DNA of 64,000 nucleotides from assembly GCA_019843655.1 (NCBI GenBank), contig JACDQD010000012.1, positions 1,550,001 to 1,614,000 on the forward strand. The letters are read 5' to 3'. The translations under genes were made by a program, and so were the position numbers. The stretch is from Lethocerus indicus. Its lineage: Eukaryota; Arthropoda; Insecta; Hemiptera; Belostomatidae. The notes beneath the pieces were generated by a model that made no database searches, was not told where the DNA came from, and saw only the letters and a program-made list of their open reading frames with translations. Shown here piece after piece: positions 1 through 10,505 of the stretch. Every line of letters starts with the position of its first letter. Position 1 is the stretch's first letter.

Positions 1-4
1 TATT

Positions 5-35
5 CTCCTCTCGCCGTCTTCAGTAGCTCTTCATA
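5..35. mobile_element. HR fragment, very short
   Basis: The stretch reads ctcctctcgcc followed at once by gtcttcagtagc, which are two pieces of the HR arm joined with the intervening box deleted. It is too short to orient. The rest of 36-1310 is unique DNA with CpG and AT-rich patches; I see no gene in it. Confidence 0.45.
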
Positions 36-1310
36 CCGGTCTGACAGCATTAGGTCGAGAATCTACGTTATTCGAAACAGACCACAAGTATTCAAAACAG
101 AAAAAACGTTTTATTTCCTTTTTTATACAATATACGGCCGAGAAAAATTTATTTAAATATTGTACAACGGATATTATTGTGTTATATTCAATAAGGAGTG
201 TTGTTTAGTGTCTCTCCACTCGCGGTAGGTGAGGGCTGGTTGTCGTACCCGGATTGGATTCTCTTGTGCCTGTTGCTGCTGGCTGTCCTCCCGGCCACAA
301 CGCGTCTGTGAAAAGAGAATATTTTTTCAGTATTTTTTCGCTAATTTCAAACTAAAAAACTACTATACTATATCTAGACACCGGTCTGGGATTATGAGGG
401 AAACGGGATTTAGGAATTAGTTTTCGTGTCAAATCGGGTTTTCCTTGTCGTTTTCGTAGTCTTATTTTTGTCTGTTCTGGATGTAATCTGTGAGAGTTTC
501 ACTCTCGATATAGCCTTAATAACAATTTCGCAGGGACTACTTAACTGTATACAGTGTTCTGGGCTAATTAATACCACTAGTATATTAGTCCAAGCCGGAG
601 CCCGAAGTTTTATCCTATTTAGCCAAAAAAATAGAAAGCCTTATCGGTTCAAAATGACCTGTGAACTGTCGAAAAATTTTCGAACTATATTTTCGATACC
701 AGATTTCATTTACTGTGAGTTCAGCGGTCACAAGTAAAATAGAAAATAACCGAAAGTGCGGATGCGCGGTATAGGCGCCCACAAGTGACATACTCGGGGG
801 CCCTGCGGATTTTCGTTGGCCCTAATAAAACAACTTTGTTTTCTCCATTGGCCAGGGACAATAGAAAAGTAAAGGGCTCGAGACAGTAAATAAAATGGGC
901 CCTTCGAGCAGGCCCTCGTAATTTAAACCAGCCATAAATCCAGCCCGAATCGATATACGCTGGCTGGCTGAGTTGGTGAAACCCGAAACCCCTCCCTCCC
1001 TCCCTCAGCCGCAGCCCTTTAGATAACGAACGGCCCTTTTCAGTTACCATGGCAACGCTTGAAAATTAAACCAGAGAACAATTGGCGACTGTCTCCAGAG
1101 CCAATTTAAATAAAGCAGGAGATCTAAAAAATATTTGAGTTTAATCAATTAATGCAAATAGCAACTGCGACTGTCATCTTATTATTTCTCATCTTATTTT
1201 ATTATCGCTAAATAAATTTGGTTCTAATAATCGTATCGAACAACGGTTGTATATTACCTACGATATCCTGTGTATATTTAATGTAAAATAAAGTATTTGT
1301 TGTATTTTGT

Positions 1311-1586
1311 AAATTTGTGTTTCTGTCTCCTCCCGCCGTTTGCGTCTTTCGCCAGACCGGTTTCGGCCGCTCGCCATCTTCAGTAGCGGCGTTCGGTCAC
1401 TGTCGGCACTTCGGATGTTTTTGGGGCATCCAAAAACAGTACGAGTGACGGTGACACAGTGCGGTGAGGACGGCCCCGAAAAACACATACAAAGTGCCGA
1501 CAGCGACTGACACCGCCGCTGCTGAAGATGGCGAGCGGCCGAAACCGGTCTGGCGAAAGACCGAACCGGCGAGAGGAGACAGAAAG
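1311..1586. mobile_element. HR element, complete hairpin without tail
   Basis: Left and right arms are inverted copies: cgctcgccatcttcagtagc near 1370 is answered by gctgaagatggcgagcg near 1525, and the GGTC/GACC boxes and gtctcctc/gaggagac ends also pair. The centre carries gacggtgacacagtgcggtgag. This copy is richer in GC than the others (several A/T positions read C/G). The one-sided tail is absent and no flanking duplication was found. Confidence 0.85.
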
Positions 1587-1910
1587 TCGTAACGAGATCT
1601 CCCTTATTGGGACTGGTTTCGGTATGAAGTAAGAGTGGAGCGGCGGTGGCGGGCCTTCCTTCTCTGTGTGGTGGCCCTTAAAATAGGGCCTACTCTATTA
1701 GAGACCGCCGGCTCTATAAATAGGAAAAGGGAATGGAGTACCGGCCGGTACCGACGACGGTGCGCCCTCCGAGGGGCCCTGTTTATGTTCTACAGTTCAG
1801 TTTAGAGACAGCAACTCTGGCCAGGGACTAAAAATACATTGGGAATAGGCCGAAGGAAGGATTCCTAACGCCCGACACACAGTCAGGACGAATAATTATT
1901 ATTAAGTTAA

Positions 1911-2104
1911 CCATCTACGGGCCGAAGTTTTGTTCTAAATCATTGGGAGCATGAAAAATCACCAATTATAAACCTATATATGCGAATGAAAAAAATTGAT
2001 ATCGATATCGTTTGTCTTGATAACGTTATAGGATTAAGATTTATGCACCATCTCAGGCATAAAAAGCTATTTGTGACCTGAAAGTTACACGGGCCCATAG
2101 AGTG
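1911..2104 (-). mobile_element. piggyBac-like MITE, copy 1
   Basis: The 194-bp element lies between TTAA (1907-1910) and TTAA (2105-2108). Its ends are CCATCTACGGGCC and GGGCCCATAGAGTG, decayed versions of the CCCTCTATGGGCC ends of the 3851 copy. The interior (accaattataaacctata, aacgttataggattaag) matches the other copies. TTAA duplication plus a CCC-type end is the known hallmark of piggyBac transposition. There is no coding capacity. Confidence 0.85.
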
Positions 2105-2108
2105 TTAA

Positions 2109-3348
2109 TCGCGTATGGCATCTGTGATATATGGAATTTATCGAGAAATATAGTGGGGCCTATAGAGAGGCGCGAAAACATACAGGAAGATTGCCACCGT
2201 TCAACATGAAAACACGGAGACCGAAATATGTTTTCGTGTTAAAGGATGGAAAAAAATATATTCTACAATATATTCTAACACTTGACGTGACGGAAAAAGT
2301 TATATATCGAACAGTTATAAAGAATAAATAAAAATAAAATAAGTAATATTGGGGTAAAGACGTCCGTGTTGTAGAAAGGTTCTGTGTTAGTGTGCCGAAG
2401 GGCTGGTAAGTGTCGGGGCCGGTGCACCCGTGATGGATGAGACTTGCAGGCCCCAGCAAAAAGAAGGTTTCCCCAACTCCTCTAATATAAGATTATCGCT
2501 ACTGAAGTAGGGGCGAATTAAAAATTAACCGTAAATAATACTAACAGAAAAAGTTGGGGTCCATTTTTCGTACGAGAGTTTCGTTCCTACGTCGAGTACA
2601 CGTTTCTGATTGCAGAGTAGCAGAAAATACTCGGACAGGAAGAAAGTGTCTAAATAAATAAATAAAAGTACGTAATAAAGTACCTGTATCTAAATAAATG
2701 GAAGAAGATAAGGTTTGTACAGAAATGTGCCTAGTGGTGAGTTTAAAGTCCGGAATCTTTTACCCCCAGTCCGCCCTCGGCCGGTCTATTTACAGACTGT
2801 TTAGGTTGGCTCTACTGAGTCCTACCTCATTCGCATGTGCAAATTTATCCCCCCTGTTAATAAACTGTCAACAGTTTGGAATATGTTCAATGTTTTTCTC
2901 TCCTGATAATGATAAATACAATAATTATTTTATTTTATTTTAGTCCATTCTCTCTTAATCGTGGGCTCACATTCTTCTTGCCGAGAAACTTCATCAGGGG
3001 AACTATGAACCTCCTATTCGGACGAAGAACCGAACAAGTCCCGTACTCCGAAATGCCGACTGTAATATACAGCCTAGTCCATCTGTTCTTGACGTCTGCT
3101 AATCGAGAGAAGCGCACGAAACGTTAGGCGACACATTATTAGGCAATCTCAGTTTAGGCTCTGCTAGGTTACCCGCCGTTATGACGAACCCCACCCAATT
3201 TTCACCAGTCGTCCTACGCCCTTTCAAAGGGCCCCCACCATTTAGGAAATGACGAACATCTCCTTTAGAGTACAATATTTATTATCCGATTCCCTCCGGT
3301 GAAACCTTTCGCCTAGAATCGAAATTAAAGACAAATTTAAACAATCTA
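2109..3348. other. Non-coding stretch
   Basis: Only short chance reading frames are seen. Near 2957-2975 the phrase ttaatcgtgggctcac recurs in similar form near 15107 and 15815, so part of this stretch is probably an old dispersed repeat. Nothing else was recognised. Confidence 0.4.
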
Positions 3349-3668
3349 GAGGACACATCACCCGCATCCAGAGATTCCAATCAAAAGTCCTTCGTACCAT
3401 CCTTAATGCTCCCCGGTATGTTTCTAACCGCACAATCCACCATGACCTCAACACACCCACAGTTGACGAAGTCGCAAAATCCCTGTTCCTGAAGTTCCAC
3501 TCCCGCCTTTCTCCTCATCCCAATCCACTCAATCAGTCCCTTTCCTCTCTTACCCATCCATTGTCCACCCCACCCCCCCCCCGCCAGCATTTGGTGGTTT
3601 CTTTTATCAAGTCCTTCACGCGGAAAAAAACAATACATTCAACCATTCTACTAAGTACAAAAATAAAG
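3349..3668 (+). pseudogene. Jockey-type LINE 3' fragment (end of reverse transcriptase ORF)
   Basis: From about 3358 the plus strand reads HITRIQRFQSKVLRTILNAP then RYVSNRTIHHDLNTPTVDEV with no stop, which closely matches the minus-strand copy at 55363-55710. This is the extreme C-terminus of the Jockey-clade ORF2 protein, downstream of the reverse transcriptase core. The match starts abruptly near 3349, as expected of a 5'-truncated LINE insertion. A C-homopolymer near 3571-3580 and a 3' untranslated piece ending in an A-rich run (gtacaaaaataaagg) follow. It is dead as a gene: only about 80 codons remain. Confidence 0.8.
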
Positions 3669-3830
3669 GGGAAAAAAAACAATCTAGCAGTATCGACAAT
3701 CTGCGAACAGCATCTTTTACTGGACATTTCTGGTACTAAGAGAATAAATATAAAAGAATATTTTGTTGTTAAATTTCGGGGTCGAATTACGAAATTAAAA
3801 AGATGAGATTCGGCCTAAGACGAAGAGGAA
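3652..3830. repeat. Dispersed repeat pair A, copy 1
   Basis: Shares acaatctgc, a tcgaattacgaaattaaa block and cggcctaagacgaagagg with 5797-5975, in the same order and at similar spacing. Family unknown. It abuts the LINE fragment and may be part of a longer 3' end. Confidence 0.5.
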
Positions 3831-3850
3831 TAAATTATTTATGAAATTAA

Positions 3851-4055
3851 CCCTCTATGGGCCCGTGTAACTTTCAGTTCATATTTCAATTTATCGAGAT
3901 TTTACCAAATAATTATAGCTTTTTTATCTGAGATGGCGCATTAATCTTAATCCTATATTAATTTGTTTTTCATTCGCGTATATATGTTTATAACTGGTGA
4001 TTTTTCGTTCCCCTAATTTTTTTGGATTTAAACTAAAAATTCGGCCCATAGAGGG
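3851..4055 (+). mobile_element. piggyBac-like MITE, copy 2 (best preserved ends)
   Basis: A 205-bp element between perfect TTAA duplications (3847-3850, 4056-4059). The ends CCCTCTATGGGCC and GGCCCATAGAGGG are perfect inverted repeats of 13 bp. The interior is AT-rich and non-coding. It is a non-autonomous piggyBac-type element; no transposase gene is present in the window. Confidence 0.92.
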
Positions 4056-4059
4056 TTAA

Positions 4060-4464
4060 GAGAACGAACCAGAAAATAAAACCTCTACTCTATTTCTATC
4101 ATCCCTAGTTTCGGTATTAGAATTGTTTTTCACTAGCGCTCTCGGGTACTGTTTGTGGGGTAGTGTCATTTCCGTAATCCGTTTTCTTAACCGGTCCCCG
4201 CAAATCGTTTATTAATGGAGTTCATCGGGCCCAACGAACAATTTAATTAAACCGGATAATAAATGACTCGTCCGGACCGCGCGGAATATTAACGAAGGGA
4301 CCGCAACGCGTAATCTCGCCGCCTGGAGAAAGTTTTTACGCGCTGCAAATTACAGTTCCGCCTATAATTGAATCGGGTTTAATTACTTGTAGCTCATTCT
4401 CCCTTCTGGTCGGCATCATCTTTATTTTTTTCAGTTCTTACCCTTTTCTCGGGCGCTTTGTGAC
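4060..4464. other. Unique CpG-containing non-coding stretch
   Basis: No gene and no recognised repeat. It mixes homeodomain-type motifs (tttaattaaac near 4250, tttaattac near 4378) with CG-rich phrases (ccggaccgcgcgg near 4273). It could be regulatory, but this is inference from composition alone. Confidence 0.3.
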
Positions 4465-4476
4465 AGACAAAGTTAA

Positions 4477-4817
4477 CGTAGATTTCGTGTGTTTCTGTCT
4501 CCTCTCGCTGGTTTCGTCTGCTCGCCGTCTTCAGTAGCGGCGTTAGTCACTGTGTCGGCACTTTGGATGTTTTCGGGCACCCTCACTGCACTGTGTCACT
4601 GTCACTTGTACTGTGGCGGTTGTCAATTTGTCCTGTGCATATATACGTGTCTTGTTATTATGTTTTTTTGGGGGGATGCTGTTTGTGTTATTTGAGTTGA
4701 GGTGGGTGGGGTGTGGGATTTCGTTAATCGGTTTAAGTCTATGTCAGATTGTCGGTCAAAAAAGGGGAGACAGAAACACCACAAACCTGGCAGACCACAG
4801 AACAGGTATGTTAAACT
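4477..4817 (+). mobile_element. HR element with target-site duplication and long interior
   Basis: Starts CGTAGATTTCGTGTG and ends ACAGGTATGTTAAACT. It is flanked by a perfect 12-bp direct repeat AGACAAAGTTAA (4465-4476 and 4818-4829). The left arm is nearly complete. The right arm is almost wholly replaced by interior sequence (gtcttgttatt, ggttgtc, cagattgtcggtcaaaaaa) that is shared with 56755-56880. The tail cagaccacagaacagg is present on the right only. Confidence 0.92.
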
Positions 4818-4829
4818 AGACAAAGTTAA

Positions 4830-5796
4830 GTTGGGCATCTGACGGTATTTTATTCGCTTTCTTATCCGCGATAATGTTAGGAGTCGATACCACACCACCC
4901 ATATCAATATATACCCGGAATAATTTGAATATAAAGTTTTTTGATTTTGATAAGATTGAGGGAACCGTTTGATGGTGATTGAGAGGGCGTTTCTTTACAT
5001 CCCAGAGACCGCCTTTTGCATTCCTTTAAAAGCGGCGATAACCATTATTGTACCGGCCGATATAAAATCGGTCTGTTATTATACCGGGGGGTACGAGCCT
5101 TTTTTCTCCGTAATGTAGGCTTTTACGGTTCCAGCCCTTCGGAACGGGGGGATGAAATGGTGGGTGAGTAATCTAATTTCGATTTGCAGACAGGGAAGAT
5201 ATAAGGGATGGAAAATCCGTTCTACGCGGAGGGGATGATGGGGGAGGGCTCGTGATTTATGAATTTCAAATGTATTATAACTCGGCGTGAGTATAAGCCC
5301 CGCTACTCCCTTCCCAGCGGTAATGTAATCGGGTCTTCTTACTTTGTACAGCTCAATTCCCCTCAAGTCCCCGGGGCCGAATTAAGCCGCGGGTCTTTAA
5401 GCTCGCGGCCATAAACTTCCAGCGCGCTTTTTATTGCTGCCCCTATCGTATTTCATTAATTACCCGCATAAAATGAAGAAAGACGAGAAACGTCAGCTCT
5501 TAGCGGGTTTTAGGGGGAGGTTTATGATCCCTAAGATTCCGAGAGCGACAGCGACTGCGTTAACACCCACAAGAACTCAATATAAACTCAACCTAAGAAG
5601 TGTATTATAACAAGAGCTTACTTTACATTAAGAGAAACGTGAACAAGAAAATAATTCTTAAACACAAGCAGATATATGAGATGTCGAGAAGGATAATTGG
5701 CAGCAAGTTGGAGTATTCAATAAAATTTATGGAAGCGAAAGATTTGGCCCCATTTATTCGCTGCTTGAAAATTCAACCGACGGATTGTAACAGGTT
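4830..5796. other. Non-coding stretch
   Basis: No recognisable gene. The DNA alternates AT-rich runs and CG-rich phrases. It contains short unremarkable open frames without family resemblance. Confidence 0.35.
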
Positions 5797-5975
5797 AAAG
5801 AACAAATTTAAACAACCTAGAAAGTACGAACAATCTGCAAAGAAACGGCATCCTTCAGTCGGCATTTTTTGTATTAATCGAAAGGTTTTGTCGATAAATT
5901 TAAAATTTATTTTCCGGGCTCGAAGTACGAAACTAAAGGCAAGATTTAGGCTAAGACGAAGAAGATAAGGTTGAG
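5797..5975. repeat. Dispersed repeat pair A, copy 2
   Basis: Matches 3652-3830 in order: aacaatctgcaaagaaacgg, tcgaagtacgaaactaaa, and aggctaagacgaagaag. The upstream phrase aaagaacaaatttaaacaac also resembles 3328-3347. Unclassified. Confidence 0.5.
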
Positions 5976-6338
5976 GAAGCCGGGTCACACGAGCCGACGA
6001 GAAGTGAGAACCAGAAAAAAACCTGAACTTTTGGCACGGTGCCAGGGTGTAAGGAGAAGGCAGCAGTACCGACAGGATGCTCAGAGGAGCCGACCCGGAG
6101 ATCCTGATCCTTAGGGAGGATTAGGCTGTGGTAGTTTTGACGACTTTCAAAAGGGGAGTTGCCAATTAATTTGAATACGGGTGGCGGGCGGCCACTTAGT
6201 GCTCAGTCAGAGCCGGGGCAATTGGCGGCATGAGCTGCTGCCCCCTCCGGTGCCAACACAGCATACAGCAACCAGGCACGGCAACACCGACGGCACAGGT
6301 TGGTACACCTGGTACTGTACGGCATCACTCCCTATCAC

Positions 6339-6578
<240 letters not shown>

Positions 6579-6856
6579 CAGTTCAAGTGATTTGTGCATT
6601 CTAATTATGCGTCATGATGTAAATTATAATCGGATTAATGATTAATTTAAGCCGTTTCAGCGGGAGATTTTCGAATATAGTCCTTGATAATTGTAGCAGT
6701 TAGGATTTCATAAATTAGAAATTCAGAAAAATTCGGAAATTTGTTTAAAGTTACTTTCCCGAGCTCCGCCTTATGAGGAAATAGCCACGTTATTTCCTTA
6801 CTACTCAGTAAGGACTGGAGCAGGAGTACCATCTGTCACTAAATATAATTATAAAC

Positions 6857-7115
6857 CGTAGGTTTGCGGTGTTTCTGTCTCCTCTCGCCGGTTTGGTCTT
6901 TTGCTAGACCGGTTTCGGCTACTCGCCATCTTCAGTAGCGGTGTTTGGTCACTGTTGGCACTTGGATGTTTTTCGGGCACCCAAAAACAGTAAAAGTGAC
7001 AGTGGCAGTGCGGTGAGGATGCCCCCTGAAGTTGGCGAGCGGCCGAACCCGGTCTAGCAAAAGACCAAACCTGCGAGAGGAGACCCCTCCCAGACCACAA
7101 AACAGGTATATTGAA
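6857..7115 (+). mobile_element. HR element with 12-bp target-site duplication
   Basis: Complete hairpin plus right-hand tail (cagaccacaaaacagg). It is flanked by a perfect 12-bp direct repeat ATAATTATAAAC at 6845-6856 and 7116-7127. The left arm has the GGTC...GACC box and cgccatcttcagtagcgg. The right arm has lost the segment around gtgactaacaccgc. Confidence 0.93.
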
Positions 7116-7127
7116 ATAATTATAAAC

Positions 7128-7774
7128 ATTGTAGTTGTGACGTAAAATAAAAAAAAAAATAAAGCGACTTTATAGCATAAATATGGTCTGAATTCATGGC
7201 GTTAATCGTTCCAATCGTAAATTCATCGACCCGTCGTTTGAACCGACCGTAAACGTCGTTCTCGCTGTGCTGATTCGTCATAAAATTTCTCCAAGCAACT
7301 AAAAGCCCGACCTCTTCGCGGTAATCGAACCGAAGGGAAAACAATTGACTCTTGGACAACTTCCCATCCCTCCTGTCTATTGTCCGTGCTGCACTTTATT
7401 AGACGTCTAATCATCTAGCATTCTCTATTGAAATACTATCCGGCTCCCGCTGGATGATGTTTAAATATACACTGTTCCAGGATAAATATCACTGAACTAC
7501 TATGAAAGAGTTTAAATTTTATAAATTTAAATAATATTGGAGGGTTTATGATTTGCGGCCTCTCGCCATCCGGCGCAGTATCACTATCGCCTGGCTGCTT
7601 GAAAGTCCCCTAGCGGGTGCTTGGGCCGGCAAGTTGGAACAAGTCAGTCGGTAGCAAGCGGCACAGGGTTGGGGTAGGCGCGGCACTGCTACGCATCAAC
7701 GGCCGCATCAGGCATGCGTAGAAACCTTCTCTCTTATCCCCATATGCCCGCATACCTTATGTCCGAACCAAAGT
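7128..7774. other. Non-coding stretch
   Basis: AT-rich first half, then a CG-rich part near 7550-7720 containing ggcatgcg. No gene or repeat was recognised. Confidence 0.35.
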
Positions 7775-8080
7775 ACCACACTACCGATATTACCCCAGTA
7801 GCAGTATTACCGCAGTGCCAATATTACATTAGTATCAGTATTACCGCGGTAACAATATCACCATAGTATCAGTATTACCATGGCAACAATATTATCGTAG
7901 TATCAGTCTTACCATGATAACAATATCACCATAGTAACAATATTGCCGTAGTGCCTATTTTACCATAGAATCAGTATTACCATAGTACCAATAAGGCCAT
8001 GGTATTAGTATTATTATTGTGAAAAAAATACCATAGTATCAGTATTACCACGGCATCAAAATGACCATATTAACAATAGC
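7775..8080. repeat. 17-bp minisatellite, 18 diverged units
   Basis: The stretch can be cut into 18 consecutive units of exactly 17 bp without gaps, with consensus near ACCATAGTATCAGTATT. Units 2 to 9 mostly alternate between endings CAGTATT and CAATATT, which suggests a 34-bp higher-order unit. Unit 15 (attattgtgaaaaaaat) is the most decayed. A stray pair of related units lies near 8414-8446. Confidence 0.9.
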
Positions 8081-8129
8081 CTACATACAGATCTTTGTCG
8101 GTGACTTCGCCATAAAGAAATATAAAAAA

Positions 8130-8300
8130 TTTCACACTATCCTGGTCCAATGGATCCAAACCCTACTATACCTTTCGACATTCCTAACGTTCTTTACTGA
8201 CGCCTAAAAAGGGACATACCACGTGATCTAGAAATACTAGAAAAATAAACAAAAAATATTTTACAAAAAGGGGGATAGCTGGGTCCAATACACGAGCCCC
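8130..8300. repeat. Dispersed repeat pair B, copy 1
   Basis: cgacattcctaacgttcttt, actgacgcctaaaaaggga, and ccacgtgatctagaaat match 62485-62560 (cgacatcccaaaccttcctt, acagacgcctgaaaaggaa, ccacgcggcctaaat) in order. The 62485 copy reads PDIPNLPYRRLKRKWPRGLN on the plus strand, so it may be the end of a retrotransposon reading frame, but I cannot name the family. Confidence 0.55.
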
Positions 8301-8528
8301 AGTACACTGGCAGTGTCGAATAGAGAGAGGGGAGGAGGTATAGTCGGTGCTGCTGTTGCCCCTCTTCATCCTTCATTATGCCCCTCTTTATCCTCCTCCT
8401 GTTCCTCCAGTATAACCATGGCAACAGTATTACCGTGGTAATAAACCTAATATAAATAAAATGTTGGGAAAAGGATGAAAGCTGAATCCGACACACGAGC
8501 CCTAGTAGTGTGGAATAGAGAGATGGGA
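8266..8528. repeat. Direct repeat around 200 bp apart
   Basis: The phrase acacgagccccagta...tgtcgaatagagaga (8290-8332) recurs as acacgagccctagtagtgtggaatagagaga (8492-8522). Between them are runs of gcccctcttcatcc and 17-bp-type units. The whole 7775-8530 block appears to have grown by duplication. Confidence 0.5.
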
Positions 8529-8689
8529 TATGCCCTGTCGCCGATCCGGGCTTAATTAATGGCCCGTGCCGTGTCCGAGCTCGCCCTTCTCCCTTACTTA
8601 CCGTTAATAGACCGCCGGTCCCAAGCCCCAGATAAGGATCAATCGCCAGTAGAGGGAACTGCCCTATCGGCAACACTCGGAACAATAAA

Positions 8690-9110
8690 TTGTTGGCTCA
8701 GTTTTTGATACTTTTTCGCGAGCTACTGCGGATGCGGGACCCACCAGAGATTCCGACCGGAAGTCCTTTCCAAATGCTCGCTACGGAATTAAACCAACTA
8801 TTCCGGAGGGAGTGTTCGCCGCCGGCTTCTCGAGGCGGCAGTCGCCCGAACCAATGATACATTTAATTATCCGAGCGATAATTAAGCCATTAATTAGAGG
8901 GCTTCTCTCGATGAAAACGGGATTTGGCATCCCGCTTGAATCCGAGTAATGGACGGCCATTAATTTTGACCGGGCCGAGAGTTTGGGCACCGACGAAACG
9001 ACCTCGTTTTTCTAAAACCAGACGCGGATTCATCTTAGATCTCTTCTATCCTGTATTGGGCAACAATTATTTGCCGCCATATTAGTCCATCGTTAGACCT
9101 AGTTATCATC
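8690..9110. other. Unique CpG-rich stretch with TAATTA motifs
   Basis: No gene seen. The segment has several homeodomain-type cores (tttaattatc, gataattaag, cattaattag, cattaattttg) within 8855-8965, embedded in CG-rich sequence. This composition is common in insect cis-regulatory DNA; function is not shown. Confidence 0.3.
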
Positions 9111-9149
9111 TAAAAATATAGCTGTTAACCATTATTATTTGAGCCCATT

Positions 9150-9560
9150 TTTATTATAGATGGAAATTGGTTGATTGATGACTAACAACTAATAATTTAT
9201 CAATTCCATCAATTTAAAAAACAAGGTTCTTTCAAACTAGAATCCTTTTTTTAAATTAGTTGTTAAGCACTAATGCACAACTAATTTTAGTACTATTTAG
9301 AGTGACTAACTAATTTTTATACATGCGCAGAAAATTGGTTGCAGTCGTTGTTTGACGACTAATACTGTTTTCAATTTAATCGATTAAATAATTAGTTTTT
9401 ACTTTGCAACTAGAATTAATTTTACTGCAATTAGTTGCTAACCACTAATACTAATTTGGGATGAATAAATATTTGTTTTTAGTTGAGATGAAAATTTACT
9501 GCAGTTGTCGACTGATGACTTAATATTGTTTTCAACTAATAAAAAATATAAAAATATAAA
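9150..9560. repeat. AT-rich satellite-like tandem repeat, period about 160 bp
   Basis: The phrase gaaaattgg-ttgcagtcgttg...gactaatactgttttcaa recurs near 9162, 9330 and 9490 with spacing of about 168 and 160 bp. Second-half phrases (aaattagttgttaagcacta, caattagttgctaaccacta) also recur. Units contain internal palindromes: aattagttgt and acaactaatt at 9257-9290 are 10-bp inverted arms. The last unit is partial. Confidence 0.7.
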
Positions 9561-9625
9561 AAAATGTTTCATAAAAATAATGAATATAGTGTTTGCAGAG
9601 CACATGATGCCATTACTTATACAGC

Positions 9626-9635
9626 GCGCATGCGC
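9626..9635. promoter_or_regulatory. NRF-1/EWG-type palindrome
   Basis: A perfect GCGCATGCGC palindrome, the core bound by NRF-1 and its insect homologue Erect wing. It is a single site and no promoter was recognised next to it. Confidence 0.2.
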
Positions 9636-10168
9636 TCTGTCCTGCAGGGTACGGTCACTATTTCGGCACTGTTACCGAGTGCTATTTGGCACGCGTGCAA
9701 CTGAGCACTACCTAATCCGGTCACTACTTTCCTTATTAACGGCCGACCATTATTACATACCCCGTGTTGGGCTGGGGGGAGGGGGTTCGGGGAACCGGTT
9801 TCCTATCGTCGCCTCCTCAACGAGCGGAACCCGCCGCTAATTAATGGCTTTATTACTGCGCCAATAATTAAATTTATCCGGTTTTTGCCGACAAACGGAT
9901 CCGTTCTCGAAAACTGACGGGTCTCCCGTCTATAATTTACTTTTTAGGAATCTTCCCAGCGCAGATTTTAATGGCAAAGTTTATTTCCTTCGGGACGCCC
10001 AGTACACGGTTGAAACCTGCTGTGTTCTTAAAGAGAACGGACTGTTTCAACGAATGTTCAAAAATATTTTTATTAAATTTAGTAATTTTAGTAAATTTTT
10101 ACGAAGAATCCGCTCTTTAATTCTCCCTTTTGAGACTCCCACTCCTTCCCTCTCGAAAGTGTTTAAAA

Positions 10169-10505
10169 ATTTTTTTTTCGCACAATCAACAATGTTATGT
10201 TACAGGTGCAACCGATTTAAATATTGTCCCGACATGGTTCCCGACATTCTGAAGAAATCAACCTCCTGTAACACTTTCCCAACTTGTTATTCTAGACAGA
10301 GATCTCTGGGCCGGTGGTGTTTAATGGACGAGTAAAGGACGAAAGGGATATGAGGAGAGGATTGGGAAAAGCTGAAAGACCGGGATATGACTCGGTCGGC
10401 ATGTTGAGGTCGATAGTTCCTTTTCTAAGCAGCGAGGACATCACTAGGCCGTTCCCGCTGAAGGATTGGAGTAATCGGATAGTTTGGAACTGAATGATTT
10501 TCAAA
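10169..10505 (-). pseudogene. Jockey-type LINE 3' fragment with A-tail
   Basis: On the minus strand a decayed end of the ORF2 protein (LLRKGTIDLNMPTES corresponds to HDLNIPTV of the better copy) is followed by a 3' untranslated region ending gttgattgtgcg and a run of nine A (10169-10178 read in reverse). Frames are broken by shifts. The gene-like frame here has no other meaning. Confidence 0.65.

Noticed and set aside
1311..1586. HR as a Mutator/Foldback DNA transposon with long inverted ends
   Set aside because: Considered seriously because of the long inverted arms and 10-12-bp duplications. Set aside because the tail is on one side only, duplication length varies from 10 to 13 and 5'-truncated tail-only copies exist. 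It is not fully excluded.
4489..4819. Frames such as MFLSPLAGFVCSPSS and MASGRNRSSKRPNRREETET in many places
   Set aside because: They recur because they lie in HR arms. The arms are read in both orientations and are broken differently in each copy, so there is no sign of selection for protein.
7775..8080. CRISPR-like array
   Set aside because: The repeat is a contiguous 17-bp minisatellite with no unique spacers, in eukaryotic-type DNA.
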